Of a stretch of DNA of 64,000 nt, positions 34,260-42,032 are shown piece by piece. The stretch is taken from positions 62,001 through 126,000 of the forward strand of contig NZ_JBHUGH010000003.1 in NCBI RefSeq assembly GCF_042681825.1, in the 5' to 3' direction. A model generated the notes under the pieces. The model was not told where the DNA came from, searched no databases, and saw nothing but the letters and a program-made list of their open reading frames with translations. The position numbers and the translations under genes are program-made. The stretch's first letter is position 1. The number at the start of each line of letters is the position of its first letter. Source of the stretch: Halodurantibacterium flavum (GTDB lineage: Bacteria > Pseudomonadota > Alphaproteobacteria > Rhodobacterales > Rhodobacteraceae).

Positions 34260-35564
34260 CTAGCCCGCGTTCAGACGGTCGAGCCGCGCCCGGACCGAGA
34301 GGCCATGCGCCCCGAGGCTTTCGGATTGCGCCAGTCGTTCGGCCGCCGGCCCGATGGCACGCAGCGCCTCGGGCGACATCCGCGCCATCGTGGTCCGCTT
34401 GAGAAAATCCATCACGCTCAGCCCCGATGAAAACCGCGCCGACCGGGCGGTGGGCAGAACGTGGTTCGGCCCACCGACATAGTCGCCGATGGCCTCGGGC
34501 GTCCAGGCGCCGACAAAGATCGCCCCGGCATGACGGATACGCGCCGCCAGCGCATCGGCATCGGCCACGCAAAGCTCCAGATGCTCGGGCGCGATCCGGT
34601 CGGAAAGCTCGGCGGCCTCGGCCAGGTCGCGCACGGTGATGACCGCGCCAAAGTCGCGCCAGCTTGCCCCCGCGATGGTGCGGCGTTCCAGCGTCGCCAG
34701 CCGCGCCTCGACCGCCGATGCCACCGCACGCCCGAACCCGGCATCGTCGGTGATCAGGATCGACTGGGCGCTTTCGTCATGCTCCGCCTGGCTCAGCAGG
34801 TCGAGGGCGATCCAGTCGGGATCATTGTCGCCGTCCGCGATCACGAGGATTTCGGACGGGCCCGCGATCATGTCGATGCCGACCTTGCCAAAGACCCGGC
34901 GCTTGGCCGCGGCCACATAGGCGTTGCCCGGCCCCGTGATCTTGTCCACGGGCCGGATGGTTTCCGTCCCGTAGGCCAGCGCGGCAATCGCCTGCGCCCC
35001 GCCGATGCGATAGACCGTTTCCACCCCGGCAAGGCGCGCGGCCAGCAGAACCAGCGGATTGACCGTGCCATCGGGCGTGGGCGCGCAGATCACCAGACGT
35101 TCCACCCCGGCAACGCGGGCCGGGATGGCATTCATCAGAACCGACGACGGATAGGACGCAAGGCCCCCCGGCACATAAAGCCCCGCCGCCGCGACCGGCG
35201 TCCAGCGCCAGCCAAGCGTCGCGCCTGCCTCATCCGTCCATTGCGCATCCGCCGGCATCTGCCGCATGTGATAGGCGCGGATACGTTCCGCCGCCAGTTC
35301 CAGCGCCGCGCGATCCGCGGGCGCGACACGGGCACATTCCGCCTCGATCTCCTCGGGCGTGAAGGCGAGCGTTCCGGGCGTGAGGCGCAGCCGGTCCCAG
35401 CGTTCGGTCATCTCGATCAGGGCCGCGTCGCCCCGCGCCCGGACATCCGCAATGATCGCCGCAACCGCGTCGTCCACATCCGGCGCATCCTCGCGCTTGG
35501 CGGACAAGAGCGTCGAAAACGCAGCCTCGAACCCGTCGTCGCGGCTGTCGAGGAAGACCGGCAT
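34260..35564 (-). CDS. hisD: Histidinol dehydrogenase
   Basis: A 434-residue enzyme. The start at 35564 (MPVFLDSRDDGFE) overlaps the DUF2948 stop by one base. The signature IDMIAGPSEILVIAD is present, as are zinc ligands in LLSQAEHDESAQS (Gln, His) and the C-terminal GAHGLSVRARL (His), and GGPNHVLPTARSARFSSGLS. It oxidises histidinol to histidine in two NAD-dependent steps. Other his genes are not in the window. Confidence 0.97.
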   Translation of the reverse strand: MPVFLDSRDDGFEAAFSTLLSAKREDAPDVDDAVAAIIADVRARGDAALIEMTERWDRLRLTPGTLAFTPEEIEAECARVAPADRAALELAAERIRAYHMRQMPADAQWTDEAGATLGWRWTPVAAAGLYVPGGLASYPSSVLMNAIPARVAGVERLVICAPTPDGTVNPLVLLAARLAGVETVYRIGGAQAIAALAYGTETIRPVDKITGPGNAYVAAAKRRVFGKVGIDMIAGPSEILVIADGDNDPDWIALDLLSQAEHDESAQSILITDDAGFGRAVASAVEARLATLERRTIAGASWRDFGAVITVRDLAEAAELSDRIAPEHLELCVADADALAARIRHAGAIFVGAWTPEAIGDYVGGPNHVLPTARSARFSSGLSVMDFLKRTTMARMSPEALRAIGPAAERLAQSESLGAHGLSVRARLDRLNAG

Positions 35565-36055
35565 CAGTCGATCTCCGGCTGGTCGGGATGGTCGGGCGCG
35601 CGGCGCGACGGCGCCATATAGGGCCGCGTCACGTCCCGCAGCGTGACGTCCAGACATTCCACATCCAGCGCGATTGCCCCGTCGCCCGCAAGGATCAGCG
35701 TCAGGCGCCCCGTCCCGTCTTCGCCCGGCTCCCATCCCAGCGACAGAAGCGACAGAACCACGTCCCCGTCCCGCGGGTCGAGGCCGTTGCTCGCCACCTT
35801 CAGCACATCGTCGAAACAGAGCACCGCCTGCACCCGCTCGAACGGGCGGCCGCTGCGTTCGGCCGCCGCGCGGTCTTCCCAGCGGAACCGGTTCAGCAGG
35901 ATCGCAAAGCGCCGCAGCCTGGGCTGCCAGCGCATCTCGGTGGCCGGGAAAACCGCATCCTGCACCAGTGCGGCGATCACCGGCAGATCATCGGCCTCCA
36001 GCGCCTTGAGGTTCAGCGGCGTCTCTTTTCCGTCTTCAAAGCTCGCGTCGTTCAT
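35564..36055 (-). CDS. DUF2948 family protein
   Basis: A 163-residue cytoplasmic protein beginning MNDASFEDGKETPLNLKALE. It contains VQDAVFPATEMRWQPRLRRFAILLNRFRWED and a C-terminal GDGAIALDVECLDVTLRDVTRPY. These match DUF2948, an alphaproteobacterial family of unknown function that sits between murA and hisD. It overlaps murA by 4 bp and hisD by 1 bp. Confidence 0.92.
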   Translation of the reverse strand: MNDASFEDGKETPLNLKALEADDLPVIAALVQDAVFPATEMRWQPRLRRFAILLNRFRWEDRAAAERSGRPFERVQAVLCFDDVLKVASNGLDPRDGDVVLSLLSLGWEPGEDGTGRLTLILAGDGAIALDVECLDVTLRDVTRPYMAPSRRAPDHPDQPEID

Positions 36056-37320
36056 TCGCCCTTGATCCGTTCGATAGTGGCCCCGCAGGCCTGCAGCTTT
36101 TCCTCGACCCGTTCATAGCCCCGGTCCAGATGATAGACCCGGCTTACCACCGTTTCACCCTCGGCCGCCAGCGCCGCAAGGATGAGCGAGACACTCGCCC
36201 GCAGGTCCGTCGCCATCACCGGCGCGCCGCGCAACCGTTCCACCCCCGTAACCTTGGCCGTGCCGCCATGAACGTCGATATGCGCGCCCATCCGCATGAG
36301 TTCGGGCGCGTGCATGAAGCGGTTTTCAAAGATACGTTCTTCCAGCACGCTTTCGCCCTCGGCGGTGCACAAAAGCGCCATCATCTGCGCCTGAAGGTCG
36401 GTCGGAAAGCCGGGGAAGGGCTCGGTCACGACATGGACGGCATTCACGCGCCCGTTGCGGCGGCTGACACGCAGGCCCCGTTCGGTCTCGGTCACGTCGA
36501 TGCCGGCGTCATGCAGCTTTTCGGCGAAAGCGCTGACAAGCTCCAGCCGGCCGCCCAGACATTCGACCTCGCCGCCCGTGATCGCCGGCGCCAGCATGTA
36601 GGTGCCCAGTTCGATCCGGTCGGTGACGACCGGATGCGTCGCCCCGTGCAGCCGGTCGACGCCCTCTATGGTGATCGTCGAACTGCCCTCGCCCTCTATC
36701 TGCGCCCCCATCTGCCGCAGGCAGCGGGCCAGGTCGACGATCTCGGGCTCACGCGCGGCGTTCTTCAGAACCGTCGTTCCCTTGGCGAGCGTCGCCGCCA
36801 TCAGCGCATTCTCGGTCGCCCCGACCGAGACAAAGGGAAATTCGACCACCGCCCCGCGCAAGCCGCCGCTCGCCTTGGCATGGACATAGCCCTCGCGCAG
36901 GTCGAGCGTCGCCCCCAGCGCCTCCAGCGCGCGCAGATGCAGATCGACCGGCCGCGCGCCGATCGCACAGCCCCCGGGCAGCGACACGACCGCATGACCG
37001 TCCCGCGCCAGCATCGGCCCGAGCACGAGGATCGAGGCGCGCATCTTGCGGACGATGTCGTAATCCGCGCGGTGGTTGCCGATGGAATGGCTGGACAGCG
37101 CAAGGACCTGCCCGTCCTGAAGGCTCGCGACCTCGGCCCCCAGCGATTGCAGCAGCGTCGTCATCGTGCGGATGTCCGACAGCCGCGGCGCGTTGGTCAG
37201 CGTCAGCGGCTCTTCCGTCAAGAGCGTGGCAGGCATGAGCGTAAGGCACGCGTTCTTCGCCCCGGCGATCGGTATCTCACCGCGCAGTTCCGCCCCACCC
37301 CTGACCAGAATCGAATCCAT
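36052..37320 (-). CDS. murA: UDP-N-acetylglucosamine 1-carboxyvinyltransferase
   Basis: A 422-residue enzyme of normal length. Key residues are Lys22 in GAKNACL, the fosfomycin-target Cys in GGCAIGARPVDLHL, and GKGTT-like LAKGTTVLKNAAREPE. It transfers enolpyruvate to UDP-GlcNAc, the first committed step of peptidoglycan synthesis. With Cys present the enzyme is of the fosfomycin-sensitive type. It is preceded by the small gene at 37335-37529. Confidence 0.98.
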   Translation of the reverse strand: MDSILVRGGAELRGEIPIAGAKNACLTLMPATLLTEEPLTLTNAPRLSDIRTMTTLLQSLGAEVASLQDGQVLALSSHSIGNHRADYDIVRKMRASILVLGPMLARDGHAVVSLPGGCAIGARPVDLHLRALEALGATLDLREGYVHAKASGGLRGAVVEFPFVSVGATENALMAATLAKGTTVLKNAAREPEIVDLARCLRQMGAQIEGEGSSTITIEGVDRLHGATHPVVTDRIELGTYMLAPAITGGEVECLGGRLELVSAFAEKLHDAGIDVTETERGLRVSRRNGRVNAVHVVTEPFPGFPTDLQAQMMALLCTAEGESVLEERIFENRFMHAPELMRMGAHIDVHGGTAKVTGVERLRGAPVMATDLRASVSLILAALAAEGETVVSRVYHLDRGYERVEEKLQACGATIERIKGE

Positions 37321-37334
37321 CTGCCGCCTCGCTT

Positions 37335-37529
37335 TTATTGAGTGTTGTCCGGACTCTCCGGCCCGGGTTCGGTGGTCTTCTGGCCAGGTTCGCCCCCCGC
37401 CGGCACCCCTGCCCGTTCCCGCGCCTGCGCCTTGCGCCGCGCAATATTGGCACGCAGCGCGGCCTTGAGCCGTTCTTCCCGGGATTTTCCCGCGCTTTCG
37501 TCAGGGGGTTTTCGGGGCGCATCGACCAT
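37335..37529 (-). CDS. Small charged conserved-type protein upstream of murA
   Basis: A 64-residue, very polar protein with a central basic helix (KSREERLKAALRANIARRKAQ) flanked by Pro/Gly/Glu-rich tails. No membrane segment or cofactor motif is seen. Similar short proteins with an RLKAALRANLARRKA core precede murA in Rhodobacteraceae, from memory. The gene is 14 nt upstream of murA. Function unknown. Confidence 0.7.
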   Translation of the reverse strand: MVDAPRKPPDESAGKSREERLKAALRANIARRKAQARERAGVPAGGEPGQKTTEPGPESPDNTQ

Positions 37530-37647
37530 GGCGCCTTCTCTACAGCACGGCTGCGCAAGCGTCCAGAATGGGCTTGCACGCCCCGGCGATTGCGTCTAAA
37601 TCCGCGCCATCGACGCCCGGGCAGGCCCGCGCGTCCGCCCCGAACGG

Positions 37648-37722
<75 letters not shown>

Positions 37723-37869
37723 TTCAAGCGCCTTGGAATCCTTCGGAGTCTTTGTAACTGCCCCCTGCGCTCAGTCGCCTGGCGCTTTCGTCTGCCCCCT
37801 TTCCTGCAGAACAGGCACCGGCATCCGTCGCACTCTTTCCGCGATCGCGATCCGTTTCCAAAAAACCGT

Positions 37870-37894
37870 GGAACCCACGCTGCCGCTGCGCGTT
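37870..37894 (+). promoter_or_regulatory. EcfG-type promoter of the second DUF1328 gene
   Basis: GGAAC (37870-37874), 16 nt, CGTT (37891-37894): a perfect match to the EcfG consensus, with the -10 ending 49 bp before the start codon at 37943. Confidence 0.75.
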
Positions 37895-37942
37895 CTCGCT
37901 CTGACACCGGGGGCCATGGCCCCTTATGGAAAGGATTGGCAG

Positions 37943-38116
37943 ATGCTCGGCTGGGCAGTGACCTTTTTCATCATCGCGCTGATCGCGGCCCTTTTCGGGT
38001 TCGGCGGCATCGCCTCGGCTTCGGCCGGGATCGCACAGATCCTCTTTGTGCTCTTTCTCATTCTGGCGCTGGCAGCCCTTGTGGCACGCGCGCTGCAGGG
38101 CAAGATGCCCCGCTGA
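37943..38116 (+). CDS. DUF1328 (YtjA-like) small membrane protein, copy 2
   Basis: A 57-residue two-helix membrane protein (MLGWAVTFFIIALIAALF, then FGGIASASAGIAQILF, ending QGKMPR). It is a close paralogue of the protein at 1533-1697, sharing the IALIAALFGFGG turn and the IAQILF start of helix 2. A GGAAAGGA site precedes the ATG. The perfect EcfG promoter upstream and the phyR-nepR-ecfG locus about 300 bp away suggest general-stress control. Function unknown. Confidence 0.88.
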   Translation: MLGWAVTFFIIALIAALFGFGGIASASAGIAQILFVLFLILALAALVARALQGKMPR

Positions 38117-38302
38117 ACCGGTTTCGGGCGCCGACGCGCCCGGATCTTTCCCGATCATGGCGGGGGCCCCGTCTTCGGACAATCGTCCGACAACGGGGCC
38201 TGATCATGGGGAGGATGCGTCTTGCAAGCGCATCCTCATTCGCCGACCCGCTTCGCGCGCCTTTGCCGGAGTGACCATCTTTTTCGTTTCCCTCCCTGAA
38301 CT
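38117..38302 (+). other. Structured intergenic region, possible small RNA
   Basis: Two strong hairpins follow each other: GGCCCCGT (38165-38172) with ACGGGGCC (38193-38200), containing an inner TCGGAC/GTCCGA stem; then GAGGATGCG (38211-38219) with CGCATCCTC (38229-38237), with CTTGCAAG in the loop. A textbook terminator follows at 38303. They could be the 3' UTR of the DUF1328 mRNA or a separate small RNA. No open frame with a ribosome site is supported. Confidence 0.45.
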
Positions 38303-38332
38303 GCCCCGCCCTTGTGGCGGGGCTTCTTTTTT
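38303..38332 (+). terminator. Rho-independent terminator
   Basis: GCCCCGCC (38303-38310) pairs with GGCGGGGC (38316-38323) around a 5-nt loop, followed by TTCTTTTTT. It ends transcription from the DUF1328 copy 2 side. Confidence 0.9.
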
Positions 38333-38369
38333 GCCCGGCCCCAGACGCCGCGAACTAACCAGACGCAGC

Positions 38370-38396
38370 CAAACAAAAGGGCGCCCGCAGGCGCCC
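38370..38396 (-). terminator. Rho-independent terminator of phyR
   Basis: On the minus strand GGGCGCC pairs with GGCGCCC (38390-38396 with 38379-38385) around TGCG and runs into TTTTGTTTGG. It lies 26 bp after the phyR stop codon. Confidence 0.8.
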
Positions 38397-38421
38397 CCCT
38401 ATGTTACGAATAATCCGCCCC

Positions 38422-39216
38422 TCAGGACATCAGCGTCTCGGTCGAGGCAAAGAACATCGCCTGGCTGACCGCCGAGCGGACCTGTTCCTCGGTATAGGGC
38501 TTGGGGATCAGGAAGGCCGGTTCGGGGCGTTCCCCGGTCAGGAGCCGGTCGGGATAGGCGGTGATGAAGATCACCGGGATGTCGCCCATCTCGCGCAGGA
38601 TCATGTTGACCGCGTCAATCCCCGAACTGTCATCCGCCAGATGGATATCCGCAAGGATCAGGTCCGGACGATCCTCATGGGCCAGCCGCACCGCCGCATC
38701 GCGGGTCCTGGCATTGCCCGTCACCGAGTGGCCCATCGAGGTCACGATGCTCTCGATATCCATGGCGATGAGCGATTCATCCTCGATCACCATGACGCGC
38801 CCGCAGACGGAGTTTTCCATCTCGCGGAAGGCGATGGCGACCAGTTCCTCGGCCTCGTCGGCAGAGGTCTTCATGACCTGGGCGATCTCGCCAAAGCTCA
38901 GTTCCTCGATGGTGTGAAGCAACAGCGCCTCACGCGTGTTCTTGGTCAGGTTGCGCAGATGCACCTGCGCGCGGCCCTCCAGCGAATCCGCCTCGGGCTC
39001 GGCCACCGGGGCGCCGGTGGTCGACCAGACCATGTGGAACGCGTGAAACAGCGCCACCCGCGGGGACATTTCGCTGTCAAAGATCGCCGGCTCGACCAAT
39101 ATGGTTTCCAGGGTCGCTGCGGCATACCGGTCACCGCTTGTCTGGCTTCCCGTCAGGGCGCGCGCGTAACGGCGCAGATAAGGCAGTTCCTGACCGATAA
39201 TTTCCGCTAGGTTCAC
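38422..39216 (-). CDS. phyR: General stress response anti-anti-sigma factor PhyR
   Basis: Read from a GTG at 39216 with a GAGGGGAC site, giving 264 residues, the usual PhyR length; an upstream ATG at 39282 would add 22 unusual residues. The N-terminal half is the sigma-like domain (ELPYLRRYARALTGSQ, then TREALLLHTIEELSFGEIAQ). The C-terminal half is a receiver with phospho-acceptor Asp190 in LILADIHLADDSSG and Lys in IPKPYT. When phosphorylated PhyR binds NepR and frees EcfG. It is divergent from nepR-ecfG and has its own EcfG-type promoter and terminator. Confidence 0.96.
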   Translation of the reverse strand: MNLAEIIGQELPYLRRYARALTGSQTSGDRYAAATLETILVEPAIFDSEMSPRVALFHAFHMVWSTTGAPVAEPEADSLEGRAQVHLRNLTKNTREALLLHTIEELSFGEIAQVMKTSADEAEELVAIAFREMENSVCGRVMVIEDESLIAMDIESIVTSMGHSVTGNARTRDAAVRLAHEDRPDLILADIHLADDSSGIDAVNMILREMGDIPVIFITAYPDRLLTGERPEPAFLIPKPYTEEQVRSAVSQAMFFASTETLMS

Positions 39217-39309
39217 GTTTGTCCCCTCACTTCCGGATCTTTGGCCTTCCTGGCCGGCACCCAGTTCCTTCGCCTGTGTCATTTACTCTCACAATTTTTC
39301 CGATCCAGT

Positions 39310-39334
39310 GGAACCTAACGCGTAAGCTTGAGTT
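39310..39334 (+). promoter_or_regulatory. EcfG-type promoter of nepR-ecfG
   Basis: GGAAC (39310-39314), 16 nt, AGTT (39331-39334). The -35 is perfect and the -10 differs at one base. It lies 60 bp before nepR and is interleaved with the opposite phyR promoter. It implies autoregulation of the sigma factor. Confidence 0.68.
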
Positions 39335-39341
39335 AAGTTCC
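39317..39341 (-). promoter_or_regulatory. EcfG-type promoter of phyR
   Basis: On the minus strand GGAAC (39341-39337), 16 nt, CGTT (39320-39317): an exact EcfG consensus, 100 bp before the GTG start of phyR. It overlaps the nepR promoter almost completely, in the opposite direction. Confidence 0.78.
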
Positions 39342-39394
39342 GGCAACGATAAAAAACCGCCCCTGTAATAGTCCTGACGAGAGAAGCACCGAGA

Positions 39395-39604
39395 ATGCCA
39401 CAGCATGACCGGAACATCGAGGCGAAAGCCCGCACGGCGACTGCTGATCAGCAGCCGTCCGCCGAGGCGCGTGCCCGTTCCGTCGCCGAGCAGCAGATCA
39501 ACGAGAACCTGCGACGGATCTACCAGGAAAAGCTCCAGGAAGATGTGCCGGATCACCTGCGCGTCCTGCTGGAAAAGCTCAAGGAACAGGACCGTCTGAA
39601 ATGA
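39395..39604 (+). CDS. nepR: Anti-sigma factor NepR
   Basis: A 69-residue protein whose second half is the NepR core: INENLRRIYQEKLQEDVPDH, then LRVLLEKLKEQD. These two helices wrap around EcfG. The N-terminal third is polar and probably disordered. Its stop overlaps the ecfG start by 4 bp, which helps keep anti-sigma and sigma in balance. Confidence 0.94.
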   Translation: MPQHDRNIEAKARTATADQQPSAEARARSVAEQQINENLRRIYQEKLQEDVPDHLRVLLEKLKEQDRLK

Positions 39605-40170
39605 CTAGACAACCTTCACCGGCAGACCCGCGTGAGGAAATGGTCACGCATCTGCCGGCGCTCAGGGCCTTTGCCCTGTCGCTGTGCCGCAACGGCGCCA
39701 CCGCGGATGACCTCGTGCAGGAAACGATCCTGAAGGCCTGGGGGAATCTTGACAAGTACAACACCGGCACGAATTTGCGCGCCTGGCTGTTCACGATTCT
39801 CCGCAACACCTATTACTCAAGCCGCCGCAAGCGCGGGCGTGAGGTGTCGGATGCCGACGGCATCCACGCCGCCCGGCTTGCCCAAAAGCCCGATCATGAT
39901 GGCCGTCTGGCCCTCGCCGATTTCTGGAAGGCATTTGAACATCTTCCCGACGAACAGCGCGAGGCGCTGATCCTTGTCGGGGCATCCGGATTTTCCTATG
40001 AAGAAGCAGCCGAGACCTGTGGTTGTGCCGTTGGCACGATCAAGAGCCGGGCGAACCGCGGGCGCAAGCGCCTGGTGGAGCTTCTGAACCTGGATGAGGA
40101 TGAAGAGATGGTGATGACCGACAGCGCGACGATGGCCGTGATGGCGTCCGGGCCGGTTGCCGCCGGGTGA
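39601..40170 (+). CDS. ecfG: General stress response ECF sigma factor EcfG
   Basis: A 189-residue ECF15-type sigma factor. Region 2 is seen in LPALRAFALSLCRNGATADDLVQETILKAWGNLDKY and LRAWLFTILRNTYYS. Region 4 is EHLPDEQREALILVGASGFSYEEAAE, then CGCAVGTIKSRANRGRKRL. The acidic C-terminal tail is longer than usual. It directs RNA polymerase to GGAAC-N16/17-CGTT promoters, several of which are in this window. It overlaps nepR and the following kinase gene. Confidence 0.95.
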   Translation: MTRQPSPADPREEMVTHLPALRAFALSLCRNGATADDLVQETILKAWGNLDKYNTGTNLRAWLFTILRNTYYSSRRKRGREVSDADGIHAARLAQKPDHDGRLALADFWKAFEHLPDEQREALILVGASGFSYEEAAETCGCAVGTIKSRANRGRKRLVELLNLDEDEEMVMTDSATMAVMASGPVAAG

Positions 40171-41957
40171 TCCGGCTAAAATCGTTCCGCCTGCCGCGGT
40201 TCATCGACGGCCTTGGGTTCCGCCTCGCAATATTGCTGAGCGTGGCTCTCCTCCCGTTGGGCGTCATTTCGGTCGCGCAGACGCTCCGGGTGCTGGCGGA
40301 TGCGCGCCTCACCTCCGATACCGCGTTGATCGGCCTGACGGCGGATGCGGTCGCCGGCCAGCGCGCGTTGATGGAGGGCGCGCTGGGCTCCGCCCGTGCG
40401 CTCGCGCCGCTTCTGTCCGAAACCTTTGACCGGCCCGCGGAATGCTCGGCGCTCGCGGCCGAGTTCGTGCGCAATTCGGGCCTTTTCGCCTTTGCGGGGT
40501 TCATGACGCCCGATGGGTCCGCCTGCCTGTCCGAGGATGGGCCGACGAGCTTTGCCGATACTCCTGTTCTGGAACGAAGGCTCGAAAATCCCCGCACCAT
40601 GGTCGAGGTGGTCGAGGCCGGCGCCGTCACCGGCCTGCCGGTCCTGACGATCACCGAGCCACTCTGGCGGCAGGGCATCCTGCGGGGCTTTGTCGTCCTC
40701 TCGGTCCCCTTCGGCGCGGTCGAGATCGTGGGCCGCCGCACTGGCCCGCAGGGCCGCAGGCCGGCCGCAATCCAGCTTGTGGACAGCCGCGGCGCGCTTT
40801 TCATGCCGCTTGCCATGCAGGATGCGGCCGCGGCCCAGCTTCCCGCCGACGTGGTGCTGACCGATTATCTCGGCGTGCAGGGCCAACCCATCCTGCGCGG
40901 TGCAACCCGTGGGGGCACCCGCGCGACCTTTGTCTTTGCCCCCGTGATCCCGGGTCAGGTCTATGCGATCGGCGTCTGGCCACAGGACATGCTGGGCGGC
41001 GCCTGGGAACGCGGCTCTGTCCTTGCGCTTCTCTTTCCGTTCCTGATGTGGTTCGTCAGCCTCTCGGTCGCCTTCTTCGCGGTCCACCGGCTCGTGATCC
41101 GCTATGTCACCCATGTGAACGGGGAAATGCGCCGCTTTGCCATCGGCCAGCGAGAGGGGTTCACCCCCCTCCCCGGCCGCCCGCCGGTCGAATTCCGCCA
41201 GCTCTACAGCACCTTCAACAAGCTGCGCCGCATCGTCACCCGGGACGAGGCGCGGATCTCGGCCGCGCTGAACGAAAAGACTGTGCTGCTGAAAGAGGTC
41301 CACCACCGCGTCAAGAACAACCTGCAACTGATCGCCTCGATCCTCAGCATGCAGATGCGCAAGGTCGACGAGCCCGAACTCCGGCGCGTCCTCAAAAGCG
41401 TGCAGGACCGGGTGATGAGCCTCGCGACCATCCACCGCATCCTCTATCAGTCGGAACGCGTGGCCGATGTGCGGGCGGATCGGCTGCTGCAGGAAATCCT
41501 GCACCAGCCTGGCAGCTTTGCGGCCGACGGCGCGCAGATCCGCCTTGCCGCCGATGTCGATCCGATCCGCCTTTACCCCGATCAGGTCGTGCCGCTGGCG
41601 CTGCTGGCGACCGAGGCTGTCACCAATGCCTACAAGTTCATGGGCCGCCCCGGGCAGGATGACCCCTGGATACGCATCCGCTTCAAGTCCGAAGCCGGCG
41701 CCCGGGTCCGGCTGGAGATCTCGAATTCCACCGGCACGCCCATCGCGGACACGGCTTACAAGACGGATGGCACCAGCCTTGGCGGGCACCTGATCACCGC
41801 TTTCGCACGCCAGCTGAACGCCGAGTTCGAGGAAGGCCATGTCCTGACCTCTGCCGGGCCGGGCTACCGCCTCTCGCTCAGCTTCGAGGCGCAGGGCTTC
41901 GTCCCCCCTGACGCCCCGGAAGACTGGGATGCCCCCGAGCCAACCCGGAACCACTGA
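40167..41957 (+). CDS. HisKA_2-type sensor histidine kinase (PhyK-like)
   Basis: A 596-residue membrane kinase starting with GTG at 40167, overlapping the ecfG stop. Helix 1 (about residues 18-40) and helix 2 (about 288-310) enclose a ~245-residue periplasmic sensor domain. A HAMP-like linker follows, then the H-box LKEVHHRVKNNLQLIASILS (His379/His380) and a HATPase domain (LATEAVTNAYKFM). This HisKA_2 type, encoded with phyR, usually phosphorylates PhyR. The periplasmic ligand is unknown. Confidence 0.9.
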   Translation: MIRLKSFRLPRFIDGLGFRLAILLSVALLPLGVISVAQTLRVLADARLTSDTALIGLTADAVAGQRALMEGALGSARALAPLLSETFDRPAECSALAAEFVRNSGLFAFAGFMTPDGSACLSEDGPTSFADTPVLERRLENPRTMVEVVEAGAVTGLPVLTITEPLWRQGILRGFVVLSVPFGAVEIVGRRTGPQGRRPAAIQLVDSRGALFMPLAMQDAAAAQLPADVVLTDYLGVQGQPILRGATRGGTRATFVFAPVIPGQVYAIGVWPQDMLGGAWERGSVLALLFPFLMWFVSLSVAFFAVHRLVIRYVTHVNGEMRRFAIGQREGFTPLPGRPPVEFRQLYSTFNKLRRIVTRDEARISAALNEKTVLLKEVHHRVKNNLQLIASILSMQMRKVDEPELRRVLKSVQDRVMSLATIHRILYQSERVADVRADRLLQEILHQPGSFAADGAQIRLAADVDPIRLYPDQVVPLALLATEAVTNAYKFMGRPGQDDPWIRIRFKSEAGARVRLEISNSTGTPIADTAYKTDGTSLGGHLITAFARQLNAEFEEGHVLTSAGPGYRLSLSFEAQGFVPPDAPEDWDAPEPTRNH

Positions 41958-41972
41958 CACAGGGATCGCGTT
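41947..41972 (+). promoter_or_regulatory. EcfG-type promoter of the PRC-barrel gene
   Basis: GGAAC (41947-41951), 17 nt, CGTT (41969-41972). The -35 lies inside the last codons of the kinase gene and the -10 is 60 bp before the start at 42033. Confidence 0.68.
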
Positions 41973-41978
41973 GACCCT

Positions 41979-42020
41979 GAACAGGCTGGCGGCGAACAAG
42001 CTGGCCCCGAACAATCTGGC
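41979..42020 (+). repeat. Three 12-bp repeats at 15-bp spacing
   Basis: GAACARGCTGGC-like units start at 41979, 41994 and 42009, exactly 15 bp apart, with two variable positions. They lie in the leader between the EcfG-type promoter and the PRC-barrel ribosome site. Confidence 0.7.
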
Positions 42021-42032
42021 AGGAGGATCATC

